From assembly GCA_963738305.1 (NCBI GenBank), contig CAVTVU010000001.1:1116001-1180000 (forward strand): 64,000 nucleotides of DNA. Direction: 5' to 3'. How positions within the stretch are numbered: the first letter of the stretch is position 1; each line of letters starts with the position of its first letter. Positions 25,924 to 34,048 of this stretch are shown here, in pieces. Both the position numbers and the translations under genes were made by a program. The stretch is from JBBRHQ01 sp963738305 (lineage in GTDB: Bacteria > Actinomycetota > Thermoleophilia > Solirubrobacterales > 70-9). Under the pieces are notes generated by a model. That model saw nothing but the letters and a program-made list of their open reading frames with translations, searched no databases and was not told the origin of the DNA.

Positions 25924-26907
25924 ATGGCCGCCCGCTTCACCGTCGGATCGCTGGTGATCGTGGCGGTGATCGCCTCGAGCGTGGTGATCGTGCGGGGCCA
26001 CGACGACGAGGGAGGATCGTCACGGCCGGCCGGCGTGGTGACTCATTCAGCGCCGCGAGCCGGCAATGGGCGCGGTCGCGGGCCGACGATCAACGGGCCG
26101 CCGAAGCCAGTGCGGAACCGGTTCACCGTCCACCCGGCCCGTGAGCCGAGCGCGGTCCGGATCGCGCTGAAGCAGGAGCCCGCGGCCGGCCTGCTGTTCG
26201 ACGTCCGCAGCGGCAGGGTCCTGTGGGAGCTTCACCCCCGCCGCGACCTGCCGATCGCCAGCCTGACCAAGATGCTCACCGCGCTGATGATCGCGGAGCG
26301 CCACCGTCCAGGGGAGATGGTCCGCATCACCCGACAGGCGATCAACTACGACGGCTCGGGAGTTGGGGTTCTCCCGGAGGGAAAGCGGGTCCGGCTGGGG
26401 GCCCTCCTCTACGGTCTTCTGCTCGTCTCCGGCAACGACGCCGCGATCGCCCTCGCCCAGCACGATGCAGGGACTCAGCGACAGTTCGTCGCGAGGATGA
26501 ACCGGCGCGCCCGCGCGCTCGGCCTTCGCTGCTCGCACTTCACGAGCCCCAGCGGGATCATCGACCGGGGCAACCACTCGTGTGCGCTCGACCTGGCGAC
26601 GCTCGCCCGCCTCGATCTCGCGAACCCGACGGTTCGCCGCATCGTCGCGACCCGCCGCGCCAGGCTGCCGTTCCCGATCCAGGGCGGCGTGCTCGACCTG
26701 TTCAACATCAACCCGTTCATCTCCATGCAGATGCCGGGGATCACCGGAGTGAAGACCGGGCTCACCGACGCCGCCGGGCGCTGCTACGTGATCACCCGAC
26801 GGCGCGGCGGCCGGCACCTTGGCGTGGTCCTGCTCAACTCCCCTAACCCCCTGGACCAGGTGCCGCGGCTGCTGCGAGCCGGATTCCGGGCGGAGCGGGC
26901 GGGCTGA
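25924..26907 (+). CDS. D-alanyl-D-alanine carboxypeptidase (peptidase S11)
   Basis: 327 residues with one N-terminal membrane/signal segment (about 7-24). The three penicilloyl-serine motifs are intact: S113-L-T-K116, S169-G-N171 and K277-T-G. It trims the terminal D-Ala of peptidoglycan stem peptides outside the membrane. No C-terminal amphipathic anchor of the PBP5 type is evident, so the N-terminal helix probably tethers it. Likely co-transcribed with the rhomboid gene. Confidence 0.92.
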   Translation: MAARFTVGSLVIVAVIASSVVIVRGHDDEGGSSRPAGVVTHSAPRAGNGRGRGPTINGPPKPVRNRFTVHPAREPSAVRIALKQEPAAGLLFDVRSGRVLWELHPRRDLPIASLTKMLTALMIAERHRPGEMVRITRQAINYDGSGVGVLPEGKRVRLGALLYGLLLVSGNDAAIALAQHDAGTQRQFVARMNRRARALGLRCSHFTSPSGIIDRGNHSCALDLATLARLDLANPTVRRIVATRRARLPFPIQGGVLDLFNINPFISMQMPGITGVKTGLTDAAGRCYVITRRRGGRHLGVVLLNSPNPLDQVPRLLRAGFRAERAG

Positions 26908-26911
26908 GGGT

Positions 26912-27310
26912 TCAGTCCGCGACCCCGGCAGCGGTGAGCGCTGCAGCGTGATCGGGATAGGTTTCCTGCCGCACCGCCTTCTCCCCGTGGATGGTCCAGA
27001 TCCAGGCGCGCTCCTGCTCGACGGCGACGCCGCTGCCCTTGCCGTGGGCGCTCATCCTGCCGAGGACCACCACCCGGTCACCCACTCCGATCAGCTCGTC
27101 CGGCTCGAGGTGGACGCGATCGAAGGCATCGTCGATGATCGCTCGCAGCTCGCGAATGCCGTCGTGGCCGTGGAAGCTGCGAGGGTCGGGAGCGTTCGGG
27201 TTCTGGACCCAGACGATCTCGGGGTCGATCAGCTCCTCCAGCCTGCCTTCGTCGGCGGCGTTCAGAGCCGCGTAAAGCTCGCGGACGATCTCGATGGTGT
27301 CGCGGGTCAT
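26912..27310 (-). CDS. NTF2-like (SnoaL-type) protein
   Basis: 132 residues of an NTF2-like cone fold, beginning M-T-R-D-T-I-E-I-V-R-E-L-Y-A-A-L-N and with F-H-G-H-D-G-I-R-E-L in the middle. These small pocket proteins may be isomerases, hydrolases or binding proteins; no catalytic Asp-His pair can be named here. Its start overlaps the stop of the VOC gene by 4 bases. Convergent with the carboxypeptidase, 4 bp apart. Confidence 0.75.
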   Translation of the reverse strand: MTRDTIEIVRELYAALNAADEGRLEELIDPEIVWVQNPNAPDPRSFHGHDGIRELRAIIDDAFDRVHLEPDELIGVGDRVVVLGRMSAHGKGSGVAVEQERAWIWTIHGEKAVRQETYPDHAAALTAAGVAD

Positions 27311-27765
27311 TTCGCGGACTCGGCCCGTTGGTCGATCGGCTCCGCCAGCTCGACGATAATCCCCTCAGGGCCGCGGACGTAGCAGAGCCGGTAGCTGTCC
27401 CCGTAGCGCTCCAGCTCTCCAACGAGCTCCGAGCCGAGGGCTCGCAGGCGGGCGACGACGGAGTCGATGTCCTCGACGGCGAAGTTGATGTGGCGGATGC
27501 CCGGGGTGTTTGCCGCCATCTGCGGGTTGTCGCCCCGGTATAGCGGCGAGTGGAACTTCGCGAGCTCGATTCGTCCGTTGCCGTCCGGTGTCCGCAGCAT
27601 GGCAATGTCCGCGCGGACGCCCTCCAGCCCCACGACGCGGTCCGCCCAGCGGCCCTCGACCGGGGCCTCGCCCTGCAGCTCGAGTCCGAGCTCGACGAAG
27701 AACTCGGTTGCGGCCGCGAGGTCGTCGACGACGATGCCCACGTGATCCATCCGCTGGATCGTCAT
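27307..27765 (-). CDS. VOC-superfamily (glyoxalase/dioxygenase-like) protein
   Basis: 152 residues from ATG 27765. It shows the paired beta-alpha-beta-beta-beta pattern: M-D-H-V-G-I-V-V-D-D-L at the start, R-H-I-N-F-A-V-E-D-I-D for the second module, and a final E-G-I-I-V-E-L. The metal ligand positions (His in the first strand, His in R-H-I-N, Glu at the end) are kept. Could be a methylmalonyl-CoA-epimerase-like or glyoxalase-like enzyme. Coupled to the NTF2-like gene. Confidence 0.8.
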   Translation of the reverse strand: MTIQRMDHVGIVVDDLAAATEFFVELGLELQGEAPVEGRWADRVVGLEGVRADIAMLRTPDGNGRIELAKFHSPLYRGDNPQMAANTPGIRHINFAVEDIDSVVARLRALGSELVGELERYGDSYRLCYVRGPEGIIVELAEPIDQRAESAK

Positions 27766-27802
27766 GTGCTCGATGGTAAGGAACGCGGGTCGTGCGGGTG
27801 AG

Positions 27803-27875
27803 TGGAGCCAGCCGGATTCGAACCGGCGACCTCTTCGGTGCAAGCGAAGCGCTCTGCCAACTGAGCTATGGCCCC
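27803..27875 (-). tRNA. tRNA-Ala (anticodon UGC)
   Basis: 73 bases on the minus strand. Acceptor GGGGCCA pairs with TGGCTCC (one G-U), discriminator A; D-arm GCTCAGTTGGCAGAGC; anticodon stem CTTCG/CGAAG with loop CTTGCAC (anticodon TGC); T-arm GGTTCGAATCC. CCA is not encoded. Confidence 0.95.
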
Positions 27876-27994
27876 ACTGGGGAGAGTCTAGGCGGCGCAT
27901 CTCGACCTGACGAATCCCGCTCCCCGCGGCGGAATCCCCGTCCCTCCGCCGTGCGTGTGAGAGACTGGCCCCGACCACGGGACCAGGAGACGCG

Positions 27995-29335
27995 ATGGCA
28001 GCCGAGACGGGGACCGCCGAAGCGGTCGAGGAGGGCAAGGAAGCCGCCCAGTCCGCGGACGGCGCTGGCGCCGCGCCGAAGGCGAGCGAGCGGGCCGAGG
28101 TCTCCAACCTCGAGATCGTCCGCCACTACTTCGACATTGCCGCCGAGCGCACCGGGTTACGGGATGACCTGCGCGAGGTCTTCTGGTCGCCGTATCGCGA
28201 GGTCAGCGTTCAGATCCCCGTCAAGCAGTCCGACGGCAGGGTCCACACATACTCGGGCTACCGGATCCAGCACAACGGGGCGCGCGGGCCCTACAAGGGC
28301 GGGGTCCGCTTCCACCAGGAGGTCGACATCGACGAGGTCCGCGCCCTGGCCTCGCTGATGACCTGGAAGACGGCGGTCGCAGGGGTTCCGTTCGGCGGCG
28401 CCAAGGGTGGCGTCAACTGCCCGGCCCACGAGCTCGAGCAGAACGAGCTCCAGCAGATCGCCCGCTCCTTCATGGACAAGATCGACAAGGTCCTGGGGCC
28501 GACCCGCGACATCCCCGCTCCCGACGTCAACACAAACGCGCAGACCATGGCCTGGTTCATGGACGAGTACGGGAAACTCCACGGCCACACTCCGGCGATC
28601 TGCACCGGCAAGCCGATCGAACTGGAGGGATCTCTGGGCCGCGAGGCCGCCACCGGCCGCGGCTGCGTCTACATGTTCCGCGAGGCGGCGCCCCAGCTCG
28701 GCCTCAGCCCCTCGGAGACCACCTTCGCGGTGCAGGGATTCGGCAACGTTGGCTCCTGGGCGGCGCGGATCATGCAGCAGCTCGGGTGCCGCATGGTCGC
28801 CGTCTCCGACGCCTACGGCGCGATCCATTCCGAGGCTGGCATCGACGCCGACGAGCTGGTCCGCTTCCTAGCTCAGGGCGGGAAGCTGGCCGAGTACGAG
28901 GCGGCCGAGGAAATCGATCCCGACGATCTGATCGCGACCGATTGCGACGTGTTGATCCCGGCCGCCCTCGGCGGGATGATCCACGAGGGGAACGCCGACC
29001 GGGTGCAGTGCAAGGTGATGATCGAGGGCGCCAACAGCCCGACCACGCCCACCGCGGATGCGGTCCTGAACGACAAGGGGATCTACGTGATCCCGGACGT
29101 GATGGCCAACGCCGGCGGTGTCGTCGTCTCCTACTTCGAGTGGGTGCAGAACCTGCAGCACTTCCGCTGGGAGGAGCGCGAGGTGAACGACAAGCTGGGG
29201 ACGATCATGCGCCGCGCCTACCGCGAGGTCTCGACCAAGGCCAAGGAGGAGGGGGTCTCCCTGCGCGAGGCGGCCTTCCTGGTCGGCTTGGACCGCGTGG
29301 TCACCGCGTCGAAGATGCGCGGCTACGTTTCATAG
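27995..29335 (+). CDS. gdhA: glutamate dehydrogenase
   Basis: 446 residues. Catalytic Lys lies in G-G-A-K-G-G-V; the substrate block K-G-G-V-R-F-H and the nucleotide loop V-Q-G-F-G-N-V-G are present. Length and the P-D-V-N-T-N-A-Q block fit the hexameric Glu/Leu/Phe/Val family, glutamate type most likely. The first 35 residues are an Ala/Glu-rich extension. The gene is followed within 20 bp by a strong hairpin. Confidence 0.9.
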   Translation: MAAETGTAEAVEEGKEAAQSADGAGAAPKASERAEVSNLEIVRHYFDIAAERTGLRDDLREVFWSPYREVSVQIPVKQSDGRVHTYSGYRIQHNGARGPYKGGVRFHQEVDIDEVRALASLMTWKTAVAGVPFGGAKGGVNCPAHELEQNELQQIARSFMDKIDKVLGPTRDIPAPDVNTNAQTMAWFMDEYGKLHGHTPAICTGKPIELEGSLGREAATGRGCVYMFREAAPQLGLSPSETTFAVQGFGNVGSWAARIMQQLGCRMVAVSDAYGAIHSEAGIDADELVRFLAQGGKLAEYEAAEEIDPDDLIATDCDVLIPAALGGMIHEGNADRVQCKVMIEGANSPTTPTADAVLNDKGIYVIPDVMANAGGVVVSYFEWVQNLQHFRWEEREVNDKLGTIMRRAYREVSTKAKEEGVSLREAAFLVGLDRVVTASKMRGYVS

Positions 29336-29352
29336 CCGCCCCCGGACGCGGA

Positions 29353-29397
29353 GCGAGAGCCCGCAGATAGTCGGTGTCTCTGGGTGCGGGCTCTCGC
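29353..29397 (+). terminator. 13-bp stem hairpin after gdhA
   Basis: GCGAGAGCCCGCA (29353-29365) and TGCGGGCTCTCGC (29385-29397) pair perfectly around a 19-base loop, 18 bases after the gdhA stop. There is no T-run, so termination is inferred from position only. The right arm is also part of a direct repeat in this gap. Confidence 0.5.
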
Positions 29398-29642
29398 GGA
29401 GCAGAGGAGGCGGCGTGGTGATTCCGGTGGCCAGAACCCCGCGTCCTGCGGCGGACCCCACTTCCGGTCAGAGGGGTGCCGGGGGTGCTGCCCCGGACAC
29501 TCAGTGCGCCGCGCCCGCGCGGTCCGAAGACCCCCCATTCCTCCTACCGCGGCGTCGCGTCCGGGGCTGTTCCCCCGGCACCCCTGTCGCAGGCTGTCGC
29601 GCAGCAGAGGAGGCGGCGCAGTTATTCCTGCGTGGGTTCTGG
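29386..29642. repeat. nested direct and inverted repeats in the gdhA-acidic protein gap
   Basis: Direct repeat: GCAGAGGAGGCGGCG at 29401-29415 and 29604-29618, with similarity extending about 15 bases upstream in both. Inverted repeat: 26-base arms at 29473-29498 and 29559-29584, matching at 23 positions. An outer pair CCAGAACCC (29431-29439) and GGGTTCTGG (29634-29642) would extend the same fold. The gap is 465 bp with no credible ORF. This may be a dispersed repeat element or a structured RNA. Confidence 0.6.
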
Positions 29643-29738
29643 ACGTTTGTTCTAGTAGGGGCCCTGAGCTAAAGCCGGGCCGGCGGCTGCCGATCCCCTC
29701 TCCACATACCGGTCCAGTACCGGATCCGAAAGCCCTTC

Positions 29739-29790
29739 TCTTGCCAGGGAAGGCAAGAACGCCAACAGGGAGCCCCGCGAGAGCGGGGCT
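29739..29790. terminator. two adjacent hairpins between convergent genes
   Basis: First hairpin: TCTTGCC (29739-29745) and GGCAAGA (29752-29758), 6-base loop. Second: AGCCCCGC (29771-29778), GAGA loop, GCGGGGCT (29783-29790), then TTCC. They sit between the convergent gdhA and acidic-protein genes, right before the stop of the latter, and may act in both directions. Confidence 0.6.
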
Positions 29791-29800
29791 TTCCTGTGGA

Positions 29801-30839
29801 TCAGTCGTCGAAGTCGAAGTCCTTGGGCGGCTTCTGCTCGAACCAGAGCCGGTCGTGCTCGGGGGAGTCCTGGAGGAAGTCGGGAGTCTCCTCGAGAACG
29901 TCCTCCTCACCCTCGTCTGCGCCGTCCGTCTCGTCATCGGCGCCGGCATCGTCCCCCTCGACGACCACCGCGTCCTCCTCGACCACCTCGACCTCCTCCT
30001 CGAGGACTTCGACGGCCTCCGGGGGTTCCTCGGGCTCGGGCTCCTCGCCGACCTCGGCGGCCTCGGGCTCCTCTGGTTCCTCGACCACCTCGACCTCGAC
30101 CTCATCCGTCGCGTCCGCCGGGGCCTCCTCGGCGGGTAGGTCGGGCGAGTCGAGCGCCTGGTCGAGCTCGTCGGAGAGGGACTGCTCGTTGAAGAACCCG
30201 GCCGCCTCCTTCTCGGCTTCGGCGATCTCTTCCTCGACGTCGTAGTGCTCGGTCGGATGCTGGGCGATCTCCTCACGCTCGGCCCGGAGGTCGGCGGAAA
30301 CGCCGCCGGCCACGACCGGGGGCGGCTCGGGCGGTTCGGCCGACGTCTCCGGGGCGGAGTCGGCCGCATCGGCGTCCGGGACCTCCAGCTCCATCGCCGG
30401 ATGCTCCTCCTCGGCAGGGACCGTCTCGCCCTCAGCCGGCTCCTCGGCGGAGGCTTCCGTCTCGCCCTCAGTGGATTCCTCGGCAGGCTCCTCGGCCTCG
30501 GCCTCGACAGGCTCCTCCGTGGCGGGCGGCGGCTCCTCGGGGCGCATCTCCGGGGGGCGAAGGTCGGGGGCGGGCGCCGATGGCTCCTCGCGGCCGCGGG
30601 ACCTCGGGGACCTCGGCGGTGCCGGCTTCTTCCCTCTCCGGGGGAGCGGCGGCCGGTGAGCCGATGTAGTCGGTCGGCGCCTCGGCCTCCACGTCCGACA
30701 TCTCGGGTGGCGCCTCGATCTCGGCCGCGCCCGGCGGACCGAGTGCCTCGTCCTCGAGTTGCTTCAGCTCGGGCTCGGCGGCGCCGTGCTGGCGCTTCAG
30801 CTCGAGATGTTCACGGATTGCTTCGTCGAGGATGCCCAT
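29801..30839 (-). CDS. highly acidic low-complexity protein, one frameshift
   Basis: About 345 residues once a single indel near 30596-30606 is corrected. The start M-G-I-L-D-E-A-I-R-E-H-L-E-L-K-R-Q-H-G is an amphipathic helix that I associate with a conserved actinobacterial family; the rest is dominated by Glu, Asp, Ala and Pro, with runs of E-P-A-E-E and E-V-V-E-E. It ends W-F-E-Q-K-P-P-K-D-F-D-F-D-D. Upstream of the indel the protein reads E-V-P-E-V-P-R; downstream it continues R-E-E-P-S-A-P-A-P-D-L. No enzymatic motif, probably disordered. Function unknown. Confidence 0.65.
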
Positions 30840-31008
30840 GATCTCCGCCTACGCGGGAGCCTAAGCCTAAGTGCTATGCCGTGTCCGCTGGGGCCAACTT
30901 CGTCCACGGTGTTCGGCGCCCGCGGCCGAGTCCCTAGGTGTCGCGGAGGCGAGCGCGTATCCTTGCGAGCGGCGCGGCGGTGGATCTCCCCCGCACGAGC
31001 GCCGACTC

Positions 31009-31081
31009 GGGGCTATAGCTCAGCTGGAAGAGCGCCTGGATCGCACCCAGGAGGTCGCCGGTTCGAGTCCGGCTAGCTCCA
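31009..31081 (+). tRNA. tRNA-Ala (anticodon CGC)
   Basis: 73 bases: acceptor GGGGCTA pairs with TAGCTCC, discriminator A; D-arm GCTCAGCTGGAAGAGC; anticodon stem CCTGG/CCAGG with loop ATCGCAC (anticodon CGC); T-arm GGTTCGAGTCC. CCA is not encoded. It marks the left edge of the accessory region that runs to about 41 kb. Confidence 0.93.
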
Positions 31082-31156
31082 CTCCACCGACACCCCCTGC
31101 AAACGAGCAACTTCGCTCCCCAGGGGGAAACTTGAACCATCGCCTCCTATCCCCCG

Positions 31157-31182
31157 CATTTCGGGAACTAGTTCCCGAAATG
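31157..31182. promoter_or_regulatory. perfect 26-bp palindrome
   Basis: The half-site CATTTCGGGAACT is followed directly by its exact complement, with no spacer. It lies between tRNA-Ala and the minus-strand DUF2294-like remnant, just past the remnant's stop. It could be a dimeric repressor operator, a terminator, or the scar of an inserted element. Confidence 0.55.
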
Positions 31183-31205
31183 GCCTGGCAGACCACAGAG
31201 CGCGT

Positions 31206-31386
31206 CTACTCGCTCTCCAAAAAGAAGAGCTCGGCGGCCACGTCGTGGCCAGTGTCCATGCCGCTGATGAAGGCCCGGACCTTTCGCCCCAGCACTCGTT
31301 CGATCACCTCGCAGAACTGGTCTTCGGCCGAACTGCTCCTTGTAGAGGCCCACCATCTCGCGGGAGATGTCCGCGAGTACAGATGC
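31206..31386 (-). pseudogene. remnant of a DUF2294 (MpsC-like) gene with an internal deletion
   Basis: The minus strand encodes S-V-L-A-D-I-S-R-E-M-V-G-L-Y-K-E-Q-F-G, the N-terminal block of DUF2294 proteins. After a frame change it gives F-C-E-V-I-E-R-V-L-G-R-K-V-R-A-F-I-S-G, then M-D-T-G-H-D-V-A-A-E-L-F-F-L, and stops at TAG 31206-31208, the family's C-terminal block. Roughly 50 central residues are missing and no start codon fits. This is family knowledge from memory, not a search. Confidence 0.6.
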
Positions 31387-31468
31387 GCGAGGCAGAGAAG
31401 GGTTGAGAACCGAACGGACGGGCCTGCTTCTCGATCTTACGCCCCCACCGCCATGAGCCAGGGTTCTT

Positions 31469-31759
31469 CTAGGGCTGACCGTCGAGCGCGGAACTCGGCG
31501 TCGACGCGGCAAGCGCTTCCGCGGCGCTCTCGAAGACTAGGCCGTTGCCTGTCAAGCCGGTGACCGAAAGGATTCGAAACACCTGGCTCGTCGGTCCATA
31601 CAGGACGACCCGTCTGCCCTCTTCGGCGAATTGCCGATGGGCTTGGACCACCACGGCGATCCCGGTCGAGTCGATGAATTCGCAATTCTCCAACCCGACC
31701 AAGACCTGGATGCAGTCCGAGCCGGCCCTCTCGAGCGCTTCCTGCAGCTGCTCGGCCAC
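31469..31759 (-). CDS. STAS-domain protein (anti-sigma factor antagonist-like)
   Basis: 96 residues from GTG 31759. The phosphorylatable Ser sits in the usual C-E-F-I-D-S-T-G-I-A-V-V block, as in SpoIIAA/RsbV. Upstream in frame the sequence reads G-E-L-D-L-A-V-A-E-Q-L, typical STAS strand 2, but no start codon was found there, so the first strand is lost or the true start is non-standard. It sits among stress-type genes, consistent with a partner-switch role. No kinase or sigma partner is nearby. Confidence 0.7.
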   Translation of the reverse strand: MAEQLQEALERAGSDCIQVLVGLENCEFIDSTGIAVVVQAHRQFAEEGRRVVLYGPTSQVFRILSVTGLTGNGLVFESAAEALAASTPSSALDGQP

Positions 31760-31794
31760 GGCAAGGTCGAGCTCACCGCTTTCATCGGCTAGCT

Positions 31795-32004
31795 CTACTT
31801 CCCCGACTTCTTGCCACCCTCGCGACCGGCAGCGCGCTTTTGCGACTTGCTGCCGCCCTTGCCCTTGCCGCTCTTTTCGCCGCCATTCTTGGAGGATTCC
31901 GAGGAGTTGGCAATCGAGGCGGCGCGCTGCTTGCTCATGCCCTTCTTGCGCAGCCCGTCGTACTGCTTGTCGTTCTTGACGCTCGAGCCGTGGTCTTTAG
32001 CCAT
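31795..32004 (-). CDS. small basic stress-type protein (M-A-K-D-H-G-S family)
   Basis: 69 residues, very rich in Lys, Gly and Ser. The N-terminal half (K-D-H-G-S-S-V-K-N-D-K-Q-Y, then L-R-K-K-G-M-S-K-Q-R-A-A-S-I-A-N) matches a small family common in soil actinobacteria and proteobacteria, often followed by a Rho-N-like module. Here the C-terminal half is a G-K-G-K type tail without that module. Nucleic-acid binding is likely by composition. Function unknown. Confidence 0.65.
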   Translation of the reverse strand: MAKDHGSSVKNDKQYDGLRKKGMSKQRAASIANSSESSKNGGEKSGKGKGGSKSQKRAAGREGGKKSGK

Positions 32005-32022
32005 CGCTATTCCTCCTTCGGA

Positions 32023-33210
32023 TCAGGGCTTGAGGACGACCTTGATCGCCCCATCTTCCTTTTTCTGGAACATTGAGTAGGCCTCCGGCGCTTTCTCCAG
32101 CGGCCACTGATGGGTGGTCAGGTCGTCGACCCCGAGCGGGTCATCATCGCCTTCAAGCAGCGGCAGGATCTGGTCGGTCCACTGCTTGACGTGGGCCTGT
32201 CCCATCCGCAGTTGCAGCCCCTTGTCGAAGATCTGCATCATCGGCAACGGGTCGAGCTGGCCGCCGTAGACGCCGGAGATCGAAACGGTGCCACCGCGGC
32301 GGACGGTGTCGATGCAGGCGAGCAGCGCCGAGAGCCGGTCGACGGCGGCTTTTTCGGTCATCTTCGCCGCGACCGCGTCGGGCAGCAGCCCGGCCGCTTT
32401 CTGCAACAGCTCGGCGCTGCCGGCTCCGTGAGCCTCCATCCCGACCGCGTCGATCGCGCTGTCGGGGCCCCTGCCGTCGGTGAGCCCGCGCAGGTGGTCG
32501 GAGATGTCGCCGTCGATCTCGTCGTGGTTGATCGCGGTAATGCCGTTGCGCTCGGCCATCGCCAGCCGCTCCGGCACGTTGTCGATCCCGAAGACCTTCT
32601 CGGCTCCCTGGTGGCGGGCGATGCGGGCGCTCATCTGCCCGATCGGGCCAAGCCCGAAGACGGCAACGGAGCCGCCCTTGGCGATAGCCGCGTAGTCAAC
32701 CGCCTGCCAGGCGGTGGGCAGCACGTCGGAGAGGAACAGGTAGCGCTCGTCGGGGCCGCCCTCGGGAACCTTGATCGGGCCGAACTGAGCCTGTGGCACC
32801 CGTAGGAACTCCGCCTGTCCGCCCGGCACCTGCCCATACATCTTCGTATAGCCGAAAAGGGAAGCACCCTTTTCCTGATCGCGGTTCTGGGTCGTCTCGC
32901 ACTGGGCGAAGAACTGCCGCTCGCACATCCAACAGTGACCGCAGGAGATGTTGAAGGGGATGACGACGCGGTCGCCGGCTTTGATGTGGGTGACCTCGGG
33001 GCCGACCTCCTCGACGATGCCCATCGGCTCGTGGCCGAGGATGTCGCCCTCGTCGATGAACATGCCGAGGACGCCGTAGAGGTGGAGGTCCGAGCCGCAG
33101 ATCGCGGTCGAGGTGATGCGGACGATCGCGTCGGTCGGGTCCTGGATCGAGGGATCGGGAACCTCGTCGACGCGGACGTCTTCGTTGCCGTGGAATGTAA
33201 GCGCCTTCAT
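32023..33210 (-). CDS. zinc-dependent alcohol dehydrogenase (formaldehyde dehydrogenase-like)
   Basis: 395 residues. Catalytic zinc site begins T-A-I-C-G-S-D-L-H and G-H-E-P-M-G; the structural zinc loop is C-G-H-C-W-M-C with a fourth Cys further on (F-A-Q-C). Rossmann loop V-F-G-L-G-P-I-G-Q-M. The insert and length match the glutathione-independent formaldehyde dehydrogenase/threonine dehydrogenase-like branch. Three bases separate it from the SDR gene upstream, so they are probably co-transcribed. Confidence 0.88.
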   Translation of the reverse strand: MKALTFHGNEDVRVDEVPDPSIQDPTDAIVRITSTAICGSDLHLYGVLGMFIDEGDILGHEPMGIVEEVGPEVTHIKAGDRVVIPFNISCGHCWMCERQFFAQCETTQNRDQEKGASLFGYTKMYGQVPGGQAEFLRVPQAQFGPIKVPEGGPDERYLFLSDVLPTAWQAVDYAAIAKGGSVAVFGLGPIGQMSARIARHQGAEKVFGIDNVPERLAMAERNGITAINHDEIDGDISDHLRGLTDGRGPDSAIDAVGMEAHGAGSAELLQKAAGLLPDAVAAKMTEKAAVDRLSALLACIDTVRRGGTVSISGVYGGQLDPLPMMQIFDKGLQLRMGQAHVKQWTDQILPLLEGDDDPLGVDDLTTHQWPLEKAPEAYSMFQKKEDGAIKVVLKP

Positions 33211-33212
33211 CT

Positions 33213-34019
33213 TCAGTCCGCCTTAGCCGAATCGGGTTCAGCCATCTGGCGGTGCATCTCGGCCTTTTTAGAGTCCGGGATCACCTTCCCGGCGACCGTC
33301 TGGACTTTGTTCTTGAAAGAGCCGCCGACAATCTTTTCCTTGCCGGCCATGAGGGCGTCGTAGCCCTGTCGGGCGACTTCGGTCGGGTCGTCATTCTCGT
33401 CGGCGCCGACCTTGGTGTCCTCCATGTCGGCGCGCTCGAAGAACTCGGTGTCGGTCGGCCCCGGCATCAGCGCCGTGATCGTCACATCGGTGTCCTTGAG
33501 CTCATTGCGGATCGCCAGGGCAAAAGACTGCACGAACGACTTCGAGGCGTTGTAGACGGCCTGGAAGGCGCCTGGCATGGTCGAGGCGATCGAGGAGGTG
33601 AAGAGGATGCGGCCCTGGTCGCGCTCGACCATGTCGGCGAGCACGAGCTTGCAGAGGTGGACGGTCGAGCGCACGTTGAGGTCGATCAGCTTCAGCTCGT
33701 CAGCCAGTTCCGTTTCGGTCGCGAAAGCGCCGCCGGCACCGATCCCGGCGTTCAGGGCAAGCGCGTCGACCGGGCGGCCAGTGTTCTGGATGTGACGGTA
33801 GAACTCGATCACGCCGGCCTCGGTGGCGAGGTCGACGCGGTGGGCTTCCACGCCTACTCCGGAGCCTTTGAGCGCATCGAGCGCGGTTGTCAGCTCTCCG
33901 TCCTCGGCAGCGATCAGCAGGTCGAAGCCTTCCTCGGCGAAGACCTTTGCCAGCTCGAAACCGATGCCGCTCGAGGCGCCGGTGACTACTGCCAGTTGCC
34001 TGCCCTGTCCGTTTTCCAT
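33213..34019 (-). CDS. short-chain dehydrogenase/reductase
   Basis: 268 residues from ATG 34019, which has GAAGGGA about 8 bases upstream. A GTG at 34052 overlaps the stop of the upstream gene as GTGA and is the alternative. Cofactor loop T-G-A-S-S-G-I-G; active site Y-N-A-S-K with the preceding Ser in T-S-S-I-A-S. Substrate unknown. Middle gene of epimerase-fusion, SDR and ADH. Confidence 0.9.
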   Translation of the reverse strand: MENGQGRQLAVVTGASSGIGFELAKVFAEEGFDLLIAAEDGELTTALDALKGSGVGVEAHRVDLATEAGVIEFYRHIQNTGRPVDALALNAGIGAGGAFATETELADELKLIDLNVRSTVHLCKLVLADMVERDQGRILFTSSIASTMPGAFQAVYNASKSFVQSFALAIRNELKDTDVTITALMPGPTDTEFFERADMEDTKVGADENDDPTEVARQGYDALMAGKEKIVGGSFKNKVQTVAGKVIPDSKKAEMHRQMAEPDSAKAD

Positions 34020-34048
34020 CTGGTTTCCCTTCTCATCTTTTGGTTCTT

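Noticed and set aside
30759..31563. Plus-strand frames running through tRNA-Ala
   Set aside because: They cross a clear tRNA and the antisense of the STAS gene; no ribosome site or motif.
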